64,000 nt of DNA from Ascarosepion bandense (taxonomy: Eukaryota > Mollusca > Cephalopoda > Sepiida > Sepiidae): positions 134,501 to 198,500 of the forward strand of contig JBBBDQ010001293.1 of NCBI GenBank assembly GCA_037127315.1, written 5' to 3'. A model generated the notes under the pieces. It was given only the letters and a program-made list of their open reading frames with translations, ran no database searches and was not told the origin of the DNA. Position numbers and translations under genes: made by a program. Shown here one piece after another: positions 57,148 to 64,000 of the stretch. Each line of letters starts with the position of its first letter. Position 1 is the first letter of the stretch.

Positions 57148-57284
57148 CTCCTCATCTTCATTGAAATGAGGAAACATTTTGGCCGTTGTGCGCTCTAGCT
57201 TACTTCAGGTGCTTGGAATTTTTAACCGAACACTTTATTTTGATCAGTTACCAAATATAAGACAAATTGAATGAGAATTGGGTT
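57148..57284 (-). repeat. Penelope-like element end
   Basis: On the minus strand: AATAAAGTGTTCGGTTAAAA, ATTCCAAGCACCTGAAG, TAAGCTAGAGCGCACAACGG, CCAAAATGTTTCCTCA. Same order as 26640-26740, with GAAA changed to AAAA. Confidence 0.5.
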
Positions 57285-57732
57285 AACTCTATAAATACTT
57301 TCACGGCTTCTGCTCCGATGAACTTAGGTCACTGGTGCCCCCTAGATACGAATTTGCTCGAGATACTAGATTAGTAACTAGGTCCCACCCTTTTACAGTG
57401 AAACCGATAAAATGCAGCCGTAACTTCTACTCCAACAATTTCTTTCCTCGCAGTTCCCGACTGTGGAATTCTCTTCCAAACGATTGCTTCTCCGACGGCT
57501 ACAATCTCCAGGAGTTTAAATGTAAGGTCAATAGACACCTCCTAACACACTGACTCGCATCCATTCTTTCAAACACTCTTCCCAGCTACCCAACACCCAG
57601 CCTCCGTATCCTTACCCATATATCACCCTCCTTTTGACATATCTAACCACTCTTTCTCTTTACCTTCCCCTATGTAGCCCCATGCGCAATAGTGGCAGTG
57701 GAAGGCCTTGCTTGGGGTGAAATGATTAAAAA
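57285..57732 (+). mobile_element. Jockey/CR1-like LINE, 3' end
   Basis: Open segment with HPFTVKPIKCSRNFYSNNFF and RSSRLWNSLPNDCFSDGYNL, EFKCKVNRHLLTH stop, then a 3' UTR ending GCTTGGGGTGAAATGATTAA and poly(A). Close to the copy at 42000-42436. Confidence 0.85.
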
Positions 57733-58015
57733 AAAAAATCTTTTCAGCGCATCGTATGTATGTGTCATATTCTATAAGCAATACCGTCCATTCATTTTTT
57801 GCGGGATATACGAACCACTTTTTGGTGATATGACATTTTAGAGTGATCTAAGGGATATAGGTGTTCCATTGCCTTGACCCGAAGAGTTGTGAGTTTAATA
57901 CCTGACTCAGCAGTGGTGAACAAATAGCTTAGAATGTCGAGATAAAAGAAGATAACTATATAGTATCTGGAAGTGGCATCACACATGTAATGAGAATGAT
58001 ATAGCCCAGTGATCG
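57733..58015. other. unassigned DNA
   Basis: No gene is recognised; a tRNA-like phrase (GTGAGTTTAATACC) at about 57889-57902 is too weak to call. Confidence 0.3.
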
Positions 58016-58019
58016 AAAT

Positions 58020-58115
58020 AAAGGGTTTGTTTTAAAATTACTAGCGCCTGAAGAAGGCCGAAGCGTACAACGACTGAAACGTCGTAAGGAAAAATTAAAT
58101 TTCAATAACACTAAC
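58020..58115 (+). repeat. Penelope-like element end with hammerhead-like core
   Basis: GCGCCTGAAGAAGGCCGAAG, CGTACAACGACTGAAACGTC and an A-rich 3' flank, parallel to 26690-26740 and, inverted, 26200-26240. Confidence 0.5.
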
Positions 58116-58142
58116 AATACAGCGGAATATGATAATCATTTT

Positions 58143-58397
58143 GGGATGTGCGCTGTGGATATCGGCTCGGAACGAGAATTCGAGGAGCCGAGTTCGAATT
58201 CAAGTTGAATATCTTGCATTTCAATTTCTCGCAAATTCCCTCCAGTTATGGGTTAAATTTGAACAGATTCGGTTTTACAACCTTGGTTGGCAACCAATCT
58301 ACCGCAGAAAGTAATGGCAACCTTCTACGGGATAATCATCTACCCAGTCAGTCATGTCCCTTTCGTGTATCACGTATGGCACTTAAATGACTGACTG
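58143..58397 (+). mobile_element. SINE-A with 14-bp target-site duplication
   Basis: Head with a damaged box A (CGCTGTGGATATCGG, a few bases deleted), good box B (GTTCGAATTC), body with short deletions, no full hairpin, tail. Flanked by ATGATAATCATTTT at 58129-58142 and 58398-58411. Confidence 0.85.
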
Positions 58398-58411
58398 ATG
58401 ATAATCATTTT

Positions 58412-58855
58412 AGGGCCATCAAATTCGTAAAAATTATAAGCACACAAAACCACAATGTGACGCATCATAAAACACATTTCTCGCAAAACTTAGTAAACGA
58501 CTCGTTTGCTATCAAAAGCAGTCAGTCATAATTACCGATAGCACGCCTGTGAATTGTGATTAACGATAACACCTTAAATGAATACGTTACTCACACGGCA
58601 AGCCCTTAAATACAGACGTCTATCAAGACACTTTAGAAATCTACCCGAAAAGAAATTCCTAATAAATTGCCCAGATCCACGAAAACGCTTCTTTTAGATA
58701 AGTGAAACCATTATCGCACCTGTTGTAAGAACAAATCTATGATAAACAATGTCTTCAGACGTCTAGTTACACTCACCACTCTTGGTTAGTTGCTGGCTGG
58801 ATAGACAATTTAACACATATATGAAGGCTTTGAATTTAGTTTTGCTTCACCAAGA
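58412..58855. other. unassigned DNA
   Basis: No gene or recognised repeat. Confidence 0.35.
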
Positions 58856-58857
58856 AC

Positions 58858-59030
58858 CACTGTCACCCAAGGCTGTAATAACCAGTCTCTCCTGCTATTT
58901 ACCCATGGGCTGGGGGTAGGGGGTAGAAGAGATTGATTCATAAAATTCTGTAGGTTACGGTTGCAAGTAAGTGAATGTAATTAACTAGTGTCTCAGATTC
59001 CCCAATCGAAAACACTATCCAACGTGCGTC
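58858..59030 (-). mobile_element. SINE-A, diverged 5' half
   Basis: Complement of CCAAGGCTGTAATAACCAGT, TCCTGCTATTTACCCATGG, AAGAGATTGATTCATAAA and AAGTAAGTGAATGTAATT in SINE-A order; box B is degraded. Confidence 0.55.
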
Positions 59031-59817
59031 ATTTTAGATAATACTTGCGTTTTTTAAATATAATTGTAAAACACGCTTAAAGTGAAAGGAATCAGTTGAT
59101 AAAACACTAAATATGCAAATATGCAGATTACAAGCCGAAATATACTAATTCCTCGATAAGGCACTTTTACTGAATTGAAAATCCTACGCATTACAAATGA
59201 GAATAAATCTCAATATAACAGCGTACGCCTTAATAATGAATAAGGAATAGCCTAAAGCTTTTGGGACAGTAATCACAATGGACACGTTTTACACATTATC
59301 ACCTCAATAAAAAAAAACGTAATGGTACGAGAAACAATCCAAAGTGTACACAAACAAGTGTGTGTATAACTCGTTTTAAGACAATCAATATCATAGATAC
59401 GAAATAAGATAAATTCTAACAATTATATATTCATAGACCAGGTATATCTTGAAAATGAGATGTCAAAATATAACTAACGGTACGTCTAGAGAGCACACAA
59501 ATTATAGTTAACCAAGATCCCCCAGACGGAAGACATTGAAATAACCTACGTTTGGTAAGTGTGGTCGTTGTTAAAAATAGTGAAGATTGTCCCCAGGACA
59601 AAAATTTAATACAAACCACTAGAGAAAAATCCGTACTTTAAAGTCGAATTTGATTATTTGGTATCCGAATTTTTTTTTTTCCTGCGTTAAAATTTTTAAA
59701 GACATTACAGCACTGAATTCTCACATTTTCTTCGATTATACACTGAAAAAAGAATATTTTCTTCTTGAATTGATGTTAAAATATACAATAGTGCAGGTGT
59801 GTCACCCCCAACCCATG
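59031..59817. other. unassigned AT-rich DNA
   Basis: No gene or recognised repeat; the minus-strand frame 59431-59619 has no signature. Confidence 0.35.
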
Positions 59818-59835
59818 TATATATATATATATATA

Positions 59836-60112
59836 AATTCTTCATTTGTAAACGAGTTATAACGCGACATAGGTTTCTACCATGTGGTGTCTTCAGGCGA
59901 TTTGCAATAACTGATTTTACCGTTTCCTTTTTTTGTTTTTTAAGAACGCACACGTAACGGGAAATTTCTGGACGCGCAATTTTTAAAATTACAAGAAATT
60001 ATAACTTTTTTATCCATGGTTGTATGAATTAAATAGTTATTTTTTTATATGGTTACACCACATGATAGAAACCTACGTCGCGTAAAAGTTCGTTTACAAA
60101 TGAAGAATACTC
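59836..60112. repeat. inverted pair of family Z (hammerhead-like) repeats
   Basis: Arms 59836-59890 and 60053-60112 are inverted copies (AATTCTTCATTTGTAAACGA and its complement). The left arm, read on the minus strand, carries the full motif: CTGAAGA (59890-59896), ACC..GGT stem, GAAAC (59873-59877), loop CTAT and GTC. CGC/GCG pairs in the stem I position. The right arm lacks the CTGAAGA half. About 160 bp separate the arms. Confidence 0.55.
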
Positions 60113-60204
60113 AAAAGTTCTACAATATGATTATTGTATTGAGCAGTTTTAATACAGATGTGTACTGGTTTCATTTTATTATGACCAAAAACTAAGGAAT
60201 TAAA

Positions 60205-60207
60205 CAA

Positions 60208-60239
<32 letters not shown>

Positions 60240-60262
60240 GATATATAAATATATATATATAA
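60205..60262. repeat. (TC)n and (TA)n microsatellites
   Basis: A TC run passes directly into a TA run. Confidence 0.85.
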
Positions 60263-60423
60263 ATGAAACACGTTTAATTGAAAATAGATTTGATTACGCG
60301 TCTCGCTGTTCCAGAATTCAGATCCGGAAATGAAAGGTGACCTCGATCCATATATTCAACTTATTTTGTCTGAATATAGAAATCGTGTTAGATTAAAATA
60401 CTTTTTCTTACCTGCTCTTTACT

Positions 60424-60426
<3 letters not shown>

Positions 60427-60486
<60 letters not shown>
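60427..60486. repeat. (TA)n-(GA)n compound microsatellite
   Basis: About 18 TA units followed by GA units. Confidence 0.9.
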
Positions 60487-60492
<6 letters not shown>

Positions 60493-60557
60493 TACGATAA
60501 AATTTCAGTACTTTCGTTCCAACGTGATCGTTTGCACTGAACCTACTAGCAAGAGTA

Positions 60558-60776
60558 TTTTTTTAAATCATTTCACTTAAAGCAAGGCATTGAAGTCTCT
60601 AAGACGCAAGAATGGTTACTGTAAGAGAATATATGAGGAATAGTAAACATTAAGGAGAGAGAACAATAAATGACCTGGGTGTAAGACAAGATGTAGATTG
60701 GCATTGCATTTAAATTTTTGAAAATCAAAGAAACATAAAAAGCAGGAAAACAAATGAGTTCCAAAAGTGAAAAACA
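60558..60776 (-). mobile_element. Jockey/CR1-like LINE, 3' terminal part (split copy)
   Basis: Shared 3' tail at the left (complement of TCATTTCACTTAAAGCAAGG), then on the minus strand the NLKF end of the coding region and part of the serine-rich block. Interrupted at about 60777 by a SINE; resumes at 61066. Confidence 0.6.
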
Positions 60777-60778
60777 TC

Positions 60779-61064
60779 AGTCAGTCAATAAGGTAAGGTA
60801 CGTGATACAAGCTTTCGGCGATCATGTCTCGAAAGAGTTATGAGTGACTGGAGAGAAGATTATCCTGAAGTAGGTTGCCATTGCTTTCTGCGGTAGACTG
60901 GTTGTCAACCAATCTGTCCTATTATTTAATCCATAACTTGAGGGAAGAGACGGATTAATACCTTTCCCAAGGGTATTTGTCGCAGGTGAATGCAAGGAAT
61001 TCAATTGATATTCGAACTCAGCTTCCCGATTTCTCGTTCAGAATCGATATCCATAGCACCACCA
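60779..61064 (-). mobile_element. SINE-A inserted inside a LINE
   Basis: Tail, damaged hairpin, body and head are all present on the minus strand, lying between two parts of one LINE copy. Compare the uninterrupted LINE at 63590-63640. Confidence 0.75.
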
Positions 61065-61065
61065 A

Positions 61066-61200
61066 AAAATAACTTAGCATAAACTTACGGTTTCATGTAG
61101 CGATTGTATTTCTAAGACGTTGGGACTTTTCCACCAATCTGTTTCTACAGATAATTTCCGCAGAACAATTACCACGAAAATATTCACAGCAAAGTCACAG
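61066..61200 (-). mobile_element. Jockey/CR1-like LINE, upstream part of the split copy
   Basis: TAGCATAAACTTACGG and CCACGAAAATATTCACAGC match 63611-63640 and 63730-63770 of the minus-strand copy at the window end. Badly worn after 61200. Confidence 0.5.
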
Positions 61201-61705
61201 ATAAAAAAAAACAAAAACGGGTGATTTGATTCGAAATACTTGAAAGGGGTTTCATAATTTTTTTAAATATTTGTACTCTAGGCAGTTGTTTATAATACTT
61301 TAATTTTCAAAGACCAAATTAGATTTATGTAATAGGAATTAAGTTAAACATTCCCACTTTTGTAGGGTCTAATTATACTCAAAGATAACGTTTATGTTGG
61401 TTTCGGGCCTGTACTGGAATGCCTCAAAAACACCTCCAAAAATTTTTAGGCAAAACATTTCTTCCGAGGTCTCTTCTGTCTCGTCTGACATTAGTCGTTT
61501 TTCTTGAAAGAAGAACAATGTGATTGTTTATCTACATCCCTTTTGTGTAATAGTTTGTGAACATTTGCCTTATTGCTGAATTCTTGCCGACATTTGTCTC
61601 ACATATATTGTTTGCTTAATTTTATTTTGTCCGGTGTTTTTCCTTTTCCTTATTACAAGCTATGCCACTTGTTTTTTTCTGAGCATTTCTTACTCTATAA
61701 TTTTA
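61201..61705. other. unassigned AT-rich DNA
   Basis: No gene or recognised repeat. Confidence 0.35.
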
Positions 61706-62197
61706 TTAGCAGCATAGCCCTGCGTTGCTCGGGTGTAATGAAAGCTTTAAAACTAATCCATGGTCCCGGAGCTCAGACTCAGCCTAAAGAATATTTGTGT
61801 AAATTTTGGAGAAATTCGGATAAATATTGTGGAGTTGTATAAAGGACATACAGACAGATAAACAGACACACACAAACATCTTGCCTTTTATATATATATG
61901 TTATCGTTTTTCTGCAATACTGTAAAAACTGCAACCTTGAAAATTCTGAATATCGTTTCTGATGTCTTTATCTACGAGTGTATCAAATTTGATTAAAATC
62001 AGACCACTCCTTCTATAACCCGATTTTTTCGATTATCGATATTTATCGGGGGTACCACGACACAACACCTAGCTAAGAACACTCGCAGACGCTTATAGTA
62101 CAACTGCGTAAATTTTCAAGGAAATCGCTCCAGCCGTTTCGGAGTCTATAGGTAACGGACACTGACTCACAAAGTTACATTTATAAATAAGTTTGAA
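61706..62197 (-). mobile_element. non-autonomous Helitron, worn ends
   Basis: Matches the complement of the 495-bp copy (GCGTTGCTCGGGTGTAATG, GAAAGCTTTAAAACTAATCC, AGCCGTTTCGGAGTCTATAG). The 3' CTAG has changed to CTAA on the minus strand and the 5' TC end is also mutated. Confidence 0.7.
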
Positions 62198-62374
62198 TAT
62201 TTAGTACCTCCAATTTTTAAGTTCGTATGGAGTCACTTTTTTTCATAAAATGGGGTTTAAATATCACAGTTTTGAGTTATGGGCGCCGAGAATTAAATTC
62301 CGGTCAATTTTATTTAATTTACTTCACACTGCTCTGCCGTGACAATTCAGGATATTTATCACTTAACTAAAGCT

Positions 62375-62735
62375 CATACTCGTCTTCCACCATCCATTCT
62401 CAAAAACTCAGATACGTAGATATGTAGCTCCCAGTCTTCCCCTATGCCTTTGATATACCCAATGAGTGTTAAACATGCCAAATACCTCTTCCTCATCATA
62501 TCCCGAAAGTATAACAGCTGCTTTTTTGGATTCTGCTTAAACACTTTCCATATGATAAGTTTTTCTTGTTTACACGTTCCGTCCACAGAAGTTATTTATT
62601 TTAGAACCATATTTCTGCTATTTCTAGTTTTCTCATCAGTCAAAAGATTGTGCAGCATTCGCTTACAAATAAAAGTATCGACAGAGTACAGTAATTTGTT
62701 TCTAACGAACTTTTTCGGTTCCCAGTAACTTGCTT
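62375..62735 (-). pseudogene. RTE-like LINE, C-terminal part
   Basis: Minus-strand frames: MDGTCKQEKLIIWKVFKQNP, LLYFRDMMRKRYLACLTLIG and a W-L stretch, in family order but strongly diverged; the 3' end is missing. Confidence 0.5.
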
Positions 62736-62784
62736 AGAGTTTGGAATGCTTATTAGACTTTAAATAAGAAATAATCCTTCTTCA

Positions 62785-63270
62785 TCTATAAGCGCAATGT
62801 GGCTACCCTGTGTCTCTTCTACAAATACTTTCACGGCTTCTGCTCCGATGAACTAAGCTTAATGGTATCCCCTATATATGAATTTATTAGAGCCACAAGA
62901 TTATAAAGTAAGTCCCACCCTTTTATTGTGAAACCAATAAAATGTAAACGCAAATTCTACTCCATCAGCTTCTTTTCTCGCACTTCCCGCCTGTAGAATT
63001 TCTTTCCGTTTACTTGCTTCCCCGACAGCTATAATCTCCAAGAATTTAAATGTAAAATCAATAGTCATCTCCTATTTCACTAACTTGCATCCTCTCTCTC
63101 ATGCTCCTTTCTCTGTCCACTCCGCTATCATCAGTATTCTCATACGTCTCTTACCCACTTCCTGACACCCCCTATAACTTGTCACTCTTTCTCATAACTT
63201 TCCTTCTATGTAACCCCCTGCACAATAGTGGCAGTAAAATGCCTTGCTTGGGCCGATATGATTATAAAAA
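62785..63270 (+). mobile_element. Jockey/CR1-like LINE, 3' end
   Basis: RNVATLCLFYKYFHGFCSDE, HPFIVKPIKCKRKFYSISFF and SRTSRL blocks with a stop where Trp is expected, then a 3' UTR ending GCCGATATGATTATAAA. Same sub-type as the copies at 24325 and 34290 (ATTATAAA tail). Confidence 0.8.
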
Positions 63271-63499
63271 ATATATATCAAATCAAACTAGTTTCTTGTT
63301 TTTGGTGAAAGCCAAATCAAGAAAAAGTTTAAAAAAATCAGAATTCTTTTGAGTTAATTTCGATTATTGAACGGAATAAGTTAATGTTACACGTTTACCA
63401 GTTTATATATGCGTTTTCTGGCAAGAGAGTAAGATCATAAAGACAAAAAGCGTTCTTAAACATGGAAAAGAGAAGCATTAAATATCAAGACCAATAAAA

Positions 63500-64000
63500 A
63501 AAAAGAAATAAAAAAGACCGTCAATAACAACTGATATTGTATTTAAATTTTTGAAGTTCAAAGATGGCCGGAAAGCGCTTCAGTCAGAAGAGTTCCACAA
63601 GTAGGAATGCAAGCATAAAACTTACGGTTACATGGAGCCAATTCTACTGCGAATTGATAAGACCTTGTCACCAATTTAATACTAAGCTTAAATTAATAAA
63701 AGCTAGGTACCATCGTGAATAATTTATCCAAATATTACCATGAAACTATTTATAGAAAGGCAGAGGGAAACTACATTATGGTGGTGAAAAAATAAACTGA
63801 AGCGCAAGTATCAGACCAATAATATTGCTGAGTCGTCTTTGGATTTTATTAAAAATGTTTTGATATACATCAAAAGCACTGGAAAATGTGTTACAGCCAT
63901 ATTCAGAGTATGGACGAATAAAACTTATAAGTTTTGTAGCACGACACTGAACATTTTTAGCAGTAGAAATAGCAATGGCTTCAATAGTTACAAGTTAGAG
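63500..64000 (-). mobile_element. Jockey/CR1-like LINE, C-terminal RT region, runs off the window
   Basis: Same variant as 9722-10180: the complement of GTATTTAAATTTTTGAAG, then an SFTTIMxFPSAFLYK-type stretch, and the complement of CAGCCATATTCAGAGTATGG for the CIEYGC block. It continues beyond the right edge. It provides the uninterrupted version of the site occupied by SINEs at 9405 and 60779. Confidence 0.6.

Overview
This window is eukaryotic, AT-rich, non-coding DNA almost wholly built from decayed transposable elements and simple repeats. The repeat types (several tRNA-derived SINE families, Jockey/CR1-like and RTE-like LINEs with endless 5'-truncated copies, Penelope-like ends with hammerhead-like motifs, Tc1-like transposase relics, small Helitrons, very long TA arrays) fit a mollusc, most likely a coleoid cephalopod such as an octopus. 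That assignment rests on recalled resemblance of the SINEs and LINE 3' ends to octopus and squid repeats; it is an inference. No complete host gene is visible. The best host-gene signals are one short exon encoding the first half of a RING finger (43145-43230) and a CpG-bearing stretch with a perfect NRF1-type palindrome followed by a short possible first exon (about 23340-23510).

Layout. 0-10 kb: SINEs of one abundant tRNA-derived family (called SINE-A here), a 5S rRNA-like sequence abutting one of them (2644-2765), a tandem SINE pair with shared target-site duplications, a Tc1-like relic, and LINE 3' ends, one split by a SINE. 11-16 kb: RTE-like LINE, a SINE carrying a hairpin insertion, a Helitron, and an unnamed repeat (family Y). 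16-25 kb: Tc1-like end, unnamed repeat family X, a hammerhead-like repeat, and a LINE carrying a TTAA-flanked MITE. 26-36 kb: RTE-like and Penelope-like pieces, a dimeric repeat with a LINE tail, a second SINE type, a tRNA-headed repeat with a hammerhead-like core (32891-33030), a Tc1-like transposase pseudogene, a LINE copy and a TA-flanked MITE. 37-42 kb: Helitron, an A/C-rich stretch, then the largest LINE copy (39840-42436) with a double palindrome in its coding region. 43-57 kb: RING exon, SINEs, second large copy of family X, RTE-like relics, a young 43-bp minisatellite, and a Helitron swollen by a hairpin and about 380 bp of TA repeat. 57-64 kb: mosaic of SINE, LINE and Penelope-like pieces, an inverted hammerhead-like pair, a Helitron, and convergent LINE ends.

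The parts act together only as parasites of one another. The LINEs supply reverse transcriptase; the SINEs carry Pol III box A/B heads and presumably use that enzyme; SINEs and MITEs land inside LINEs and SINEs, and the recognisable target-site duplications let the order of insertion be read. The most original signals are the tRNA-headed hammerhead-like repeat, the 5S/tRNA-SINE junction, unnamed families X and Y, and the palindromes inside the largest LINE. All family, clade and orientation calls come from reading the sequence by eye; no database search was run, so boundaries without a duplication or terminal repeat are approximate.
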